The notes beneath the pieces were generated by a model, which had not been told where the DNA came from, did not search any database, and was given only the letters and a program-made list of their open reading frames with translations. Of a DNA stretch of 64,000 nt, positions 13,901 to 27,800 are shown one piece after another; position 1 is the stretch's first letter, and the number at the start of each line of letters is the position of its first letter. The position numbers and the translations under genes were made by a program. Origin of the DNA: Wuchereria bancrofti (lineage: Eukaryota; Nematoda; Chromadorea; Rhabditida; Onchocercidae); the NCBI GenBank assembly GCA_005281725.1, contig SSBO01000002.1, forward strand, positions 1,323,266-1,387,265, in the 5' to 3' direction.

Positions 13901-16900
13901 ACTAACCTTCATACTTCCGTTTTTGCTCTATCGATGTTTCGTTATTATGTTCAAGTAACATAGTTTCAGCTTTTCCAAAAACAGATGAACGACGAAAGTG
14001 AGTAGTTATCGTAGGCTGCAAAACCGTATTTAAAAAATTTTAGTGTTTTGAAGTCCGTAAGAAAACTGGAGTTGGAAATGATTTTGATCCTTCCGATTCC
14101 TGTTGAAAAAGTCAAAGCACATCATGAGTTACCATTTAAGTTTAAGCAGTAACAGCAGATCTTGCAAACAATCAGGATTAATTTGCTGACGTTCTTACAT
14201 TGCCGAAATGGAAAGCATTAACACATTAACGTAAATTTGTGCTAAGCTAAGAATTTATATTTCTTTTCATTAAAAGCATCAGATGTTTACCTTCCTGAAT
14301 GCTGACTGAGATTCATAGATGTCGTCATCATGAATGTCCACATTCTTTTGATAGTCCAAATCCCGCTCCATGCTTAATCTAAAGATTACATTGTACAAAA
14401 AAAAATCAATTTATGTATTCGATGAAAATAATGACAAAATGTGAACCTTTTTTCTAAAGCAGCAGAAGATGGTATGACATTCTCATCACTATAAACAGCA
14501 AATGGTGCAGTTTGCTTTGCTGGTTGGGCCTCTTCCACATAAACCTATATAGAAACAAAATTAAAAAAGCCAGTTTTTGTGCTCTTTGGAAAAAAATTGA
14601 ATGCTTCAAAAAACACTTTGGAAATCACTTCAAACTTTGTTTTCTTTGAAGCAGGAGGAAGATGAGTCTGTTCACTTTCATTCAGAGTTGCTTCTTGTAA
14701 TACAGTCGTTTCATCTGTTTCGTGATGTACTACAATGAAATTAAATCTGTAAATTTCTGTATACCGAGCTTATTTTAAAATTGGTATTACAATACAAAGT
14801 CCCTTAAAATAGATATCAAATAGTTCATCAAATCTTATTATTCAGTGAACAGCGTCGTACCTGAACGCGGAGGTGGAACTGGCACTGTACTTGAGAAATC
14901 GCGCATCGCCTTACTCAAAAATTTCTCAGTAAACGAAGTCCCATGGAATGTGAGATGAGAGGATTGTGGACATTCTGTAAGCATTTTCTTAAAACACCGA
15001 GAAACACAAAACTGCTGAATTTCTGATTGGAAGCACTTACCAGATGGTTTATCGACAAGAACTTCTGTATCTATGTCATTGCCATTTTCAGCAGCAACAG
15101 TGCACGCTAACAGAAATGGGTTATCAACCGCATCACTCACTGACGGTTGCGCTGACTTCGTGAGTTCTACATTATGGGATGGATTCATCAAGGAACCACT
15201 GGCACAACCACTTCGTTCCTCGCTTATGGCCGATAATTTTGAAATTGACATTCTGCTAGAACGCCTAATCCTTTGCTGACGACAAGCATTAATAAATTGA
15301 CACTCAAAAACTTTTAAACATATCAAAACAGTTTATGACCTTACTGTTTTCTTCGATAGTAGTGAAGATTATTTTTTTGTATTAAAGTTCCCTTGCTACT
15401 TCAAAATAAAAGTAATAAATACTACAGAAAATGTCCTTCCAAATTATTAACCTTTGCAGTATATCCGGATGAACAGTGTAATTCCCTGCTTCTGCGAATA
15501 TTTCCTCAATTGATTGTTGCTCATCTGCTATTTTTAAATGGGTTTTTACTGCAGAAACACGGGTTAATTTTGTTGAGCGCTCACTACTTTCAGGTGCTTT
15601 TTGTTCCTTGCTACAATTCAGAATTTATTTGAGACCAAGTAATTTTTTTCTGCATTCATACATCAAAAGACAAAAAACTTACGATGCTGCCTCAACAGTC
15701 CCGCACATTCTCAAATCTTTCGACAGATCTAAAAAGTGCAACATTAAAATCAACTTCATTAGGAAGCAAAAACAGCAAGTAATTCCACCTAGCTAACGGT
15801 CAAAAAATACCAGGTTTCCTGAAGAGATTTACAGTCATTTCATCATCCATTTCGAAGTACTGATAGAGCATAGCCCTGAAATTTTAGTACAATCATATCA
15901 CTGTAACTGGTAAACTGAGACAATGTAGATGTCGATGAAGTCTTAAAAATAAACATTCCAATGAAATCTTCCAGAAAAATAACTTATAAATGCGGTATCT
16001 GCAGAAGGAAATATCGTAATGAATAAGTAATAGCTACGATTTCATGAATGGAAAAATTAAATAAAATAGGAAAATTATGACAACTAACGATTACCTCGTT
16101 AGACGCACAATCAATTATAATATACTATCCTACAGTTATAAAATACTGCATAACAAATCTTAAACTATAAAATAATGTTTTCACCTAAAAGCTTCATCTA
16201 CTCGTGAAATAGGTTTAGCATTTGCTTTTATGGCTTCATTCCATACTTCGTTAAAACGCTCCCTGTTTCTTTCTTCTGCAAAAATCTGAAATGAATGTCA
16301 TTTGCAAGCTTTAATTAAATAAGATCCAGTTTAGCATAGTTGCAAAAAGCCAATTCTTTACCTCGCCCCACTTGACGTAAAACTCTGCTAGTTCATAAAA
16401 TTGTTTTCGATTGTGTAACTCTTCCATCACTAACTTCATCCCCATTGTACGGCTTAATTTTCCCTATAAAAGACATATTAAGTGATTATTTGAAGAAAAT
16501 CCTTAGCGAAAACGAAATCACATTTTAGCAAATAACTGCAACATTTAATTTGGGAGATATAATTTGATAACACATAGTATCTAAGAGAAAACGGCAAAAA
16601 CTCTTTGTACACCAATTAAACTGCTGTTGATTACTTTATTCAGCAATCTTATTTTCCAAGTAACAGATCATTTTTCGAAGCTAAATACTAAACTAATTGC
16701 AGTACGAAAATCGCTAAACTGTATTACAAGTTTCAAAATTTAACAATTACTGCTTTTCAGAACTACCAATTTACTTACAACAATGCAGAAAACGTATAAC
16801 AATCGTTCATCGTTATAAAACGGATTACTTTCCACAGAATACCGCAATACGGTCTCCATGGCAGCTTTTCGCAGACGATGATGACTTTCATCATCTTCGA

Positions 16901-17511
16901 AATTTGTTTCCATCCATTTCAATTGACTGAAATTTGAAGAAATGCAAAAACTACCTAATGGTGTAATTTCAAGTGTCAACTCACCACAATACTGATGTCA
17001 TGACTTTACGTAGAAAGTGTAACTATACTTCAGCTACGCAATAGAAAACTTAAGACCAGCTGTTTAATATGCAACATACTTCAAAACGTAATCCAACTGT
17101 TTCGTTTCTGGCAACGTCCTGAAATAACACCAACCATATGATTTTTTGTATTTTTATAGATTTTTTTTTCAAATTCAAATTTTTGTTGAAGATGACATAA
17201 TTAATGTATTCTCTTCCATTAGAACTATTAATCTGTGTTTCGCGCATTTGCAATTTTGCAGTTAGAAATGTGCTTACGCTTAATTAAAAACGAAAATTTA
17301 TTCAAGAAATGAAAGAAAAATTCTTCGCCTAAAATTTGAAGTTACAAACAATTTAAAATAAAAACCAATTGAAAATTGCTTAACTAAAAACTGAAAGCCA
17401 GCTATTTACTGAAGGATTAGTTGGGAATGATAAAACGTGTGGAGAAGTAAAAAGGTTAGAAATAACTTACTTAACGAAAGATGGTAATGACTCGAAAAAT
17501 CCCACCACCAT
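10956..17511 (-). CDS. bub-1: Mitotic checkpoint serine/threonine kinase BUB1
   Basis: BUB1 acts at kinetochores in the spindle-assembly checkpoint and phosphorylates histone H2A. The 25 coding exons (5'-most first, upper coordinate first) are 17511-17471, 17118-17080, 16926-16779, 16463-16362, 16285-16185, 15875-15811, 15728-15683, 15610-15452, 15270-15041, 14974-14861, 14729-14629, 14544-14447, 14378-14291, 14015-13907, 13751-13620, 13543-13431, 13308-13139, 13025-12926, 12785-12645, 12486-12325, 12154-12000, 11931-11775, 11660-11527, 11232-11116 and 11028-10956. They total 964 codons plus stop, all in phase. Residues about 15-165 form the Mad3/BUB1 TPR region (FYELAEFYVKWGEIF). The kinase has glycine loop GEGGFAKVY (678-686), Lys699, HGDVKPDNF (792-800) and IDWG (826-829). 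Length is close to other BUB1 proteins. A single complete kinase argues for BUB1 over BUBR1. The first exon's start and the acceptor at 11660 are the least certain points. Confidence 0.93.
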
Positions 17512-18623
17512 CGATTTTGATGAATTCTCAAATTTTTTCTTCCTTTAGCGACCGATCGATCCAATTAATGAAGAATAGAGTGATCGAATGTCAGCAAGAA
17601 AAAGTAACAGAAAAAAACGGAATAGGCTTTTACAATTCACCCTTACCAAGTATAACAAATCAAATTAAACAAATATCCAAAGAAAAGTATTGGCGCTTAA
17701 ATTTCAAAAAACTCGCTCGTTCGTGTATGGACCGATATGCAAATTTAGGATAACATGTGCCAAAGGTATGGATGAAAGCAAAAGTGCTACGCTGTCCCTC
17801 TGGGAGAGAGCAGTTGAGATTGTTTGGGTCGTTCCGTCTAGAACGGTAGAAGCTCACATCACTGTTGGTTGACAATTCAGTTACTGTTGCCTCGCCCGGA
17901 AAGGCATTTCTTTCCGGAAAAAAGTTCCTTCTTTTTTCTTAAATTAGAGTATGAAGTTTGTATAACGTAGACAGTATTATCAGTTCAACGATGGCAGTGT
18001 GACAGCAGTATGTGTTACAGTAACGCTAGTAGATGAACAAATTCATCGAAGGTACTGTCTGTGACAGGGAAGCGATGCGCGAAAGGACATTGAGAATAAC
18101 GTAATAATGATAGTAACAGCAACAAAACGAACGGAGAATGTTGGCTGGAAGAGGAGCGATTTTAGGAAGACTGATGAATGCTAGCAAAGCAGTAGATAAA
18201 CTCGGACGCTATACTTATTTGGATTTCCCGGGCCAAATCAGTTTTGAAAAATGATAGGCGCTGAGATTTTTTTTGAATTTTGTCGTGCATTTTAATCTAT
18301 AACATCGATTACTGCAGTGTCATATGGAATATTGTGGTCCTTGAATGCTTGACAAATTGACACGTATCATCAACATGTTCATAATGTCAAAATGTCGCTT
18401 GTAGAATGTAATGAGTGCGGAAATATCAAGATTAGGAAGTGTAATTCGAACATTCAAAGCGCTAAATTGACATTGGTAGACTGATAATATATTACGACAG
18501 GTGAAGAGTTTTTGTAGATGAAAGAAAAAATGATTCCACTGGAGAAATTTGTCGCGGAACAAAGAAAGTTAACGACTCATATCGACGACAACTAGAGGTG
18601 GAATTGACATTTTCAATATGAAC
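17512..18623. other. Spacer upstream of BUB1
   Basis: It separates BUB1 from the 3' end of the next minus-strand gene. I see no coding exon. The stretch 17880-18250 is slightly GC-richer and may hold the BUB1 promoter, but no specific element stands out. Confidence 0.4.
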
Positions 18624-20877
18624 TTAAAGATGAACAACACTTGAGCAATCACACTTTTCAGTTAAGTTTGTGTCGATAAGAATAAGTCGATCGTCCAGTG
18701 GTACATCTCGAATCTTAAAACATCCACCTGCACCTCGTAGATTCGCATCATTGTAATGACAATGCTCACTGAAGCCATAAGACGACAGATTTGTTGGACA
18801 TCTGAAAACACTTCCCTTTCGCATTTCGTTTTAATCGATAATCTAATTAGTTAAAGATTAATTTGGTCATTTTGTATTTGTCAATCTTATTTTCTCTTGA
18901 AGGATACAGAATGAAAATAAGTATTGATAGCCAGCCACCCTTTATACGTTTAATGATGTGCGTCAAATGTTGGAGAAAATTGGTAAAATCAAAATATTGT
19001 TAATTCGACCAATGCTATTTGCACGCCCATGAGTAAAATAAATCTAGACCTGCGATTTGCAAAATTTCGAAATTTATAACAGTGCGATTACGGCAGTACC
19101 CGCATTTTCCATATCTAGTAATGAATAAATAAATATGTGAAGTCCAAAAATTTCCCCTCTTAGTAATGACGAAAAAGTTTAATAGTACTAGTTACTCATT
19201 CTTCAGCCATCATTCAACGATATCTTTACTAACAGGTAAGTATTGCATGGTGCACTGTCGACTTGATCGACCAAATTCGAGGGACATTCTGGTTTTCCAC
19301 CATTTCGAGCTTGTATAATGGAACTTTTGTTCACTTTGCGAAAATGTCGTGGATAATCCTGCCCAGAAACTCGACACGTAGACGAGCAATCAGACCATTC
19401 AAGATAAGTAAAAAAGCATGGAAATTTGACTATTCCCGTTGCACTCCTTATCTATAATATTTTCCTTAAAATTAAATTTAATCAAAATTCAAGCAAATCA
19501 CCAATTTTTAATTAAATATAGCTCCTAAAGGAAGTACATGTTTCATACCCAATTCTATGTGATATTGAAACTATCCTTGATAATGAAAACTGATAACAAA
19601 GTTCTCTAATTAAACATTGCTCCTTCAATTTTTTATGAAGGATAAAATATACAATATAATCTTGGAAACGTTGAGAATTACTTTCTTTGGAGCAGAAAGT
19701 TTAATCACAAAGATCAATAATATATAAGGCGATTTTTGCAATAGAACTGCATAAATGATAGGATGTTTTTTTTTTTAAAAAAAAAAGAAAGATATGTCTT
19801 AACAGAAGCATTTAAGAAAAAAAACAAAAAGTTATCAAACAGTACAAGTAATAATTATCAAACAAATTTATCAAAAAATTGTAAACAAAGTTGTAAACAA
19901 ATGCATGTGGTATTTACATAAGTGTTGTGATACGAATAAGCACACTTACGTGAGCGCTAAGAATAATGCTCCAGATTATAAGCGTGATAAGTACAAGCAA
20001 TAAAAGCATGTTAATAACTGTAGAGATGAAATTAACAATTAGCATTAGACGAACTTTCTTATTGCGAATAAATGGTGAGATTTGCTGCAAATATTATGGT
20101 ACAAATGGTATACTGAGGATATATTCAGGAAATTTAAGTTTTACTGAATCTTTATGAATTGTTAAAATAACAAACATAAATTAAGGTTGCAAGACGAGTG
20201 GATTTGATTGATTTGCTCATCGTTCCTTCGAATTCACTGATATCTGAGAGCTATAACAAAAAACGGGAAAATTTAATGTTTGGTGACTTCCTCTAAACTC
20301 TAAATGTAATGCTCCTTCTTTAAATGCTGGGTTTGATAAAACTCTCAGATACCTCTTCCGTAGCTTCTCCAGCAGATATGTTGAACATCCCTGGTGCTTG
20401 TTCACTCAACTGTTCAACATCGGTAGTTGACGGTATCGGGCTCTTCTCATTCTGCGGTAATTCTCCCTAAATTTCCTTTAGTTCTAGACTTCTAAATTTC
20501 TCTGCACCGACTGCTATAATTTATCTCAATCATCTCAGGAATAATCAGCATATTAATCAATAGTCAGCCGATGTCTCGGAGAATTCCGCTGTTTCATAAT
20601 CTTCTGGAAATATGCCACAACTATAAACTATTCCATATTCTTCATAGATGTGACCAATTCTTCTTGTATTATATCTAACAAATAGTATTGTATAAAAGCT
20701 GACAATAGTTCGTTTAATCAAATAATATGTTAGATGTCGAATGAGGAAATAAAAAGTTACCTCCGTGAGGAGATCAGTTTTTTTTTCTTTGGGAAGGGAA
20801 TTGTTTTTTAATTCGGCGGGTTGATCCGAACCTGTAGCTCCTGTATGTGAAGGTGAACTGGAGTGTATTGATTCCAT
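18624..20877 (-). CDS. Type II membrane protein with thrombospondin type-1-like ectodomain (paralogue 1)
   Basis: Six exons: 20877-20761, 20466-20353, 20250-20176, 20084-19950, 19451-19234 and 18801-18624, coding for 278 aa with all phases matching. There is no signal peptide. The N-terminal part (about 1-110) is polar with a KSPIPSTTDVEQ motif. A basic RNKKVR precedes a single hydrophobic span at about 115-143, which predicts N-in/C-out topology. Outside follow a Cys/Trp segment like a TSP1 repeat (LEWSDCSSTC, about 160) and a Cys-rich tail with LCPTNLSSYGF, GGCFKIRD and PLDDRLILIDTNLTE. TSP1 repeats usually bind glycosaminoglycans or matrix partners; the ligand here is unknown. The next gene upstream (21701-23826) is a clear duplicate with the same intron positions. 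I know no named family for the full architecture. Confidence 0.85.
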
Positions 20878-21700
20878 TTTATCTCACTCTAAATCGGAGA
20901 ACTTGGGCATATTAATTTCACGTGAGATGATTTAAAAGAAAAAATCAGTAAAATCAATACACTGTTGAAAAGAATATATTTGAGTGAAAACTGTAGCCAT
21001 TTTCAGGGGAACGAGTTCTATATATCAAACCGAAAACATAAGTCAAAAGTACTTCCTCAACGTGAGTCAATTGAACAGAAGACTGAAGCAGAGCACAACT
21101 GATTGTTGCTGTCATTTGACAAGCATTTATATAGCAGATTATGCATGCTGCATGCATAAAAGTAATCGTTTATGCAGGGCGACATGCGTGCTTTGGAGTG
21201 CGTACGTTGAAAGCAATGAAATCATTCCTAACTAATGTAAATTTACTCTGATAATCTATTTTAACAGTTCAATGAATTCTTCAGTAAACATCATCCGACA
21301 TCCAAGCGTATCCTCTACAAATTTCGGAAATTGTGTAAAAATTTCAAACATCTTCCACTGAGAATTGATGCATCAAGTGGGGAAAAAAATTCAGAGAGCA
21401 ATTACATGTGTCGAAAGTATTCCAATATGTGTGTCGAAAGCGAAATAACTACAAAAATGAAATTTCTGCTCCAATCTTTTTTTTCCATTTTTCCTTCTTC
21501 CATATAAACTATTCCGTTGAATTTTAACATGGATTGATAATAAAATCGTTTAATAAATTTTTGTTAGTTCCAAATAAATCTTCTCTGCTCCTTACTACAA
21601 TTGATTTATTGAGAAGTTAGCAACGAAATGAAGGACATATTTTCTCTTTTTCCGATTAAGCATCAGCATCACTCAACAAAAAATACAATTGCTTGATGAA
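20878..21700. other. Spacer between the two tandem paralogues
   Basis: About 0.8 kb with no coding exon seen. It holds the 3' end of paralogue 2 and the 5' flank of paralogue 1. The distance is long for a nematode operon junction, so co-transcription is possible but not indicated. Confidence 0.4.
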
Positions 21701-23826
21701 TTAAAATAAGGAAGTTTCGATGCGACCACATTCTGTTTCCGAACAATTCTCCGTCAAATTGGCATCCATAAAAATCAAGCGATCATCCAATGGTATATTA
21801 CGAATGCGATAACATCCATCAGAGGATTCTTTCAATGAATCTTTGTAGTAACATTGAGTGAATGGATATTGTGATAGATTTGTGGGACATCTGCAAGTAT
21901 CGGTCTCTTTATCAGTTGTTGATATGTTGAGGAGTTTCAGGAAGCACAGAACTAGTTAGTTAGGCATTTCTAATGTACACACACTGTCCGACCAATCTGA
22001 AATAAAAGTTAGTTATATTGATGACCTGAAAGTATTGCAAGGTGCAAGGTCCACTCGACTGTGCAAATCATCAGGACAATCTGGTTTGTCACCTCCACGT
22101 GCTTGCACTATCGAATTTTTATTCACATAACGTTGCATTTGAGGATAATTTGATGAACCATCCCAACAACTTGCAGAACACGGTGACCACGGCTCGTACG
22201 TAAAAATACATGGTGACGGCTGATCATACATAATGCTCGAAATCTACAGCACATATACTTGTATGACTTATAGCAATAATTAAGTATAATCATGTTAAAA
22301 AAAGAGTTGGGATTTCCTTACAATAAAAATTACATTAGAAAAAAAAAATTAAAAAACATTGCATATTGTAATTGTATTCATGAATAATGTTATTAGTTGT
22401 TGTTAAAAAAGGAAAAGGATGAAGGATTAATCCTGTGACGTGACACTATCTTCTATCTTTAGCTTAAGTTTTCTAGTAGATGACGTGATACTGTACTCCT
22501 GTTTAGTGCAAATCTTTAAACATATGAAATAACAAATCTACTTTCTACTTTTTTTCCTAATTTTTGTGTATTGAATCGACTCAGAATGTTTTATCTACTT
22601 CTGTTTCTTTGATAATGATACAAACAGCATTATCATTACTAATCATTAGATCGAGAAACATTAGAGTAAGATTGATCTAGCAAGGAGAGATGAAGGATTC
22701 TGATAGGCATTTTGATATATACATTATTACTAGGAAGAAAGAAACGCGTAAATGATGCTGCGAATAAGTTACCCGAAAAGAGAGGATGATTTGATTCAGT
22801 AGAAGTGCAAGCATAAGCAGAAGCATTACGAGGTTGATAAGCAGAAGTATGGTGTTGACAACTGTCAAGTAGCGTACTTTCTTGTTTCTCATCAACGGAT
22901 AAATACGCTGAAGTACACAGTAGGGTTGTTGCAAATCTCATTTTGCATCATTATTATTGATCAAATATACAATAATCCAATCTTTAAATGATTCAGACGA
23001 TTTAATTTTAATTAGCTGATAAACGGCTAATTTCGTTTCACTTTAAAATACCCCCAACCGACATCATTTCTGTATCGCAGTTGGTTGAATCAGATTTGAG
23101 AGTTGTAATAATAATTTCCACCGAAAGACTTACACTAAACCAGACAAAAAAATGACTACTGCTACTGCCGCGGGATTTTGCTGCAGATGATCTTGTCGAA
23201 TATATTTCCGGATCGGTGACATCAGACAACTAAAAACAGTTTTGAAATTGGCTAGTTCAATGTACAAAACCGCAATACACAATACACGACAGTGCACTGA
23301 AAATAGAAGACAAAAATAAGTTTTGGGAAAATCTTAAAATTTTGAAATTTAAAAGACTAAAGAATAGAAAAATCAAAGGAAGAACAGACTTGAGAGCAAC
23401 ATGGAAAAAACCTGTTCGGTATCTTCTCCAACCAAAAATTGCATCTGCTCCGGAATACTTCCGCTAGGTTGTTCCACTTCCGTACTATCCGGTATCGGAC
23501 TTAGTTCTTCAGATGACTGTCTCTATAAACCATAAAATCAGAAGAGTGGAAAATATCATAAGTAAATATATAATTTGAGACACTGAGACTTCTACTCACG
23601 TTTATTATGATTTTGAAACATTTCTGTTCAAGAGTTGTAGTAAAAATATGATGCCCAACTGATAAGAAGTCACCACTACCCAAATAGTTATATATATGAA
23701 ATTTAGGCAAAAAAAGCGTATTTAAAGCGAAATAATAGAATATATAAGTACCGCGGTTGAGCCTGAATCCTTTGTTTCATAGCTGAATGATTTCGTAAAG
23801 GTTCGTGATGTAGCTTTAGAATTCAT
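21701..23826 (-). CDS. Type II membrane protein with thrombospondin type-1-like ectodomain (paralogue 2)
   Basis: Six exons: 23826-23752, 23522-23412, 23229-23134, 22907-22773, 22243-22026 and 21890-21701, coding for 274 aa in phase throughout. The N-terminal cytoplasmic part holds LSPIPDSTEVEQ, then LSDVTDPE and a Ser-rich stretch. MRNKKVR leads into a very hydrophobic Leu-rich span at about 108-134. The ectodomain has EPWSPCSASCWDG (about 155), a QARGGDKPDCPDD segment and a tail with RCPTNLSQYPF, DGCYRIRN and PLDDRLIFMDANLTENC. Exon 4 (135 nt) and exon 5 (218 nt) have the same lengths as in paralogue 1, showing duplication of a whole gene. Function unknown; a surface or matrix role is inferred from the TSP1-like cysteines. 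The start is the only ATG in the first exon that gives a full frame. Confidence 0.86.
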
Positions 23827-24826
23827 TTTAAAATGATTAATATATCGATCTGAAAAACAAATTTGATGTTATCAGATTTTGTGGTGCGATTTTTAAAAAA
23901 GATTTCTGGGAAAATATTGGAGAAATCTTCATCACAGATACAATCATCACAACAACATCTACAAGTAATTCAGTAAAACTCAGTTTCTTCAAGCAAGGTT
24001 CAGCCGACTACTGCGAATGTTTCCACTCTGAATGAATACCCACTCAGACGAATGCTTATAAAAAATTTTGACAGTATACAGAACGACTTACAATGGCTGC
24101 GTACTACTACAGTGTTATTTCTGGAAAGTTTATGAGCAGTCTCTTGCTAATTCCACCATGCCACTGGTTTGAAATGAGTTAGACAGGATTTTATGGTAAC
24201 TCAGTACTTATCAGTTCAAAATGTTGGGAATCATCCAGCGTAACGGAAAATTTTCCATGCAATTTCGAATTTCTAATTGGTAGTAACTAACACAGCACAG
24301 CAGGTCTTTTAAATGCATCAAAATATCGTCACATCATATCATAAACCATATTATGAATTTGTTTTATCATAACTGATGAGTACAGGAAAACAAATATAAT
24401 ATAAATGTTGCTCACAAAACAAAAATTACGAAACACATCCAGTAACAGAATTAATGAACGATGCGAAATTGAACAGCAGCATGAGATCACAAAGTTATAG
24501 ATATATGTTGCCCTCAGATAATTTACAAGTATTGAACGTTTGAAATTTCAATTTCTTCAGTGCAGCATATAATCGCTAGACTGATAACGGGAAAATCCCG
24601 TAGTAGCTGGAGCACATACTTTGCATAATACATAATAGCAAACAGAAAAGCTTAAACAATAACAACAAAGGCAAGTCACGAATCGGAATTTCAAAAAACA
24701 TTAAAGGCTGATACGACGTGTTATGTAGTCCTAAACCTGGCAAAATAATCAAATCTTTTTAGATGGAACATAACAACGAATCCTGACAATGAAGAGGTAC
24801 ATTTATTCTAAAGCAGAAATATTAAT
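23827..24826. other. Spacer upstream of paralogue 2
   Basis: One kilobase of AT-rich DNA with no exon I can support. It contains the 5' flank of paralogue 2 and the 3' end of the HTH-repeat gene. Confidence 0.4.
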
Positions 24827-27800
24827 TTACGCAACAAAGTTGTTGTGTTTCTCATGGAAATATGCAACACAATCTTCCAGGAGCTTGTCGCCTAGCACGT
24901 ATTTTACGGCCATCTTTCTACCTATCATTTGCAAAAGACCACTAATCAAACGTTTTTCAAGTGGAAAATTGATGTCCAAAAGTTTCCTGAAATTACTTTG
25001 TAAATTATAAAATATAAGCGAGAGCAATGTAAAAAACGAATGATTACAGAAGGGACTAACATTATGTAATTATGCAGTAATGTCTTTGCTTTTTCTGGAA
25101 TCGAAATTAATAGCTTCTCGACAGCATCAAATTTTAAAGCATCAACATTGGTCACATTACCCACAACAACTGATTTCTAAATAAACTTATAGCAATGAGT
25201 TCGTAGTTAAGGAATTTTTTGGACACAAAAAGGATATATAATTCAGCTTTGAAACAGATATTAGCCGTTTATATTGATTCTGCTTTTCCAAACTAACCCT
25301 TTGTTGATTGTCTTATCTAAAAGACCGTTACAAAGAAATTTATAACCATTTAGCAAATTTACTTTCTACTTCCCCAATGTGAACAAAGTTAACTGAAACT
25401 TGCTTATTATTAAATTTTTTTTGAAAGTTGCTTATTACTAAACTTTTTTATTAAATTGTCAACTATCATCATTATTTAAGTGATAACAGTTGATATCGCC
25501 TATAATATAATATAAAAATAATAGATGGAAGTTGGTATATAAAAAGATCATGAACTCAAATCGAAATGAAATTACAAAACAAAGTTATAAGTAGAAATCT
25601 TACTATCACCTCCATTTTTACACTTGATATGCGCGATGGTTTCTTTCGAGACTTGTTCTTTTCATTTTCTGAAAATAAACTAATAAACCATTAACCATTA
25701 GAGGAAAAAGGACACTTTAATATGATCCCGCCATCATAAAATGTACTTCAATGGTTCAGAACAGTTTCATAACTCATTTATAATAATTCTAGAATGGAAA
25801 CTTCAAACATTTCTACAAGCTTTGTAATTTCAGGATCTTCACAAATTGCAACTTTGATATCTCTACAATCTAGAAAGAAACTAGGGTTGAAAATTTAATA
25901 TCATTGCCAGTAAACTTGATAGATACAGTTTTTCCAAACTTAAATGATGCGACTAGATTAAACTAACCTTAACAAGCGGTAAGATCAAAGCATACAAAAA
26001 GAAAACTTGAATTTCCTACCATTCAACAAATTCAGTGCAACTGAAAATGTGGGAAAGTCAACCGTCAGAGCAGTAAATGCATCACGGCATCGTTTGTGAT
26101 ATATCTACAAGAGAATAAAGAATGAGCAATCTGTCATCCTTTTTTAGTTTTGGAAAGAAAAAACACTCGCAATGACTGCCTAATAATCTAAAACGGCTGC
26201 TATTGCTACTGATACAAATCATATTATATTCGTTGCTCCCTATACCATGATTATATCCCGCACTTAAATCTGAACAATACGGTTTTGATCATACCTCTAA
26301 TATGCCTTCATTTGGTCCATCATGAATTTTCAATGTTTCCGCAACAGAAAGTCCATCAAGAAGAACATGTTCTAAGCAAATTTGCATATTCTACAAAGCA
26401 AATAAATGTTCTAGCTTATCTTCTTCAAATGACTACCACATCATTTATATGCAAAGATACTGGTGAATCTACAGCCTGTACTGTAAACATACCGTTTGTG
26501 CTGTTTCCGAACGACGATATTGGTGACTAATAAGATATGAAATTACACTCTTAATAAGTTGTTCTTCGTTTTCAACTCCATTTTCCACATGAAGCGCCAT
26601 CACATCGATCTTCCCAATAAACACTCCCCGAGGCATAACAGTAATTGATTTACGCTTTTTCTGAAACGCTATTTACAAACTGAAGGGTAAACAAACGGAC
26701 CCGAAATATAGTGGAAATCTTACACTCAACATGGAAAGTGTGACAACCAACAAATTCATATGAATTTGAGTTATTATTAAAGAGAGCTACCTTAAAACAC
26801 AAAAGTGAAAACACATTTATTAACCTTCGCAGAGAAAATTCCATCTGAATCAGATGACTTTACAAGCTTAGTACTTTTAACATCATTGTGCTCCCTATCA
26901 CCGCACAGCCTTCTTTTTCCACGACGGGGTAAAGCAACCACTGTGTCTTTAGTCTTCTTCATCTTAAAAACAATCATATGAAATAATAATATACAAACTG
27001 TTTTCGGATGAATATTGATAAAATTTACTACTAGGAAAAGATTAGAACGTATATTCCAACCCCACTTTTATTGAATGTCAATAAGTATTTCATACTACTT
27101 CATCATGATAATGACGGATAATGCACAGAAAGTTCATGGAATATATGCATACTAGTACCTCACTGAAAATCGAAAAGAACGAGCTAAATACTTGTCAAAC
27201 TTCATCATTTATCATTCAGACAATATGTAGATAACATTAGCAATACCTAAGCAAAACATTTTCCGAAAAAATTTCTGAAAATCAATATCTTGTTTTCAGT
27301 GGAACTGAATGCATTCAATATGGAATATTACATTTCATTATGAATATAACATAAAGTTGGTAAGAAAATATTACCATATTTTCTAGCCATAAAAATCCCT
27401 TAAACAAGCGAATGTATGAACTGATAATAGTTACAGGAAGTTCTGTTATCGTTTTATACATTGCTGACGAGTTTTGTTCTGTGAAAATTTTTATAATTGC
27501 TTCACGAATTTTCTTGACATCACCACTGTAGTTGAATTCTCGTAACAGCTAAAAAAGAAACTGTGAAATGAATCAGTAAAAACAAATATACCAGACTTAT
27601 TAGCTTAGTTTCAATGGAGTCAGTACGACCGATATGATAAAGGTAGGTATGATATATAGCAAGGTTAAAGTGTCACTTATTATTGCTAAAATGTCACAAA
27701 TCATATTTCGTTTTAATATGCTATAGCAAACTTATTCTTCCGCACCTACAACAGTAAATATGAATGAGTATTAGTGCAAAAAAGCCATCCCAAAATAAAT

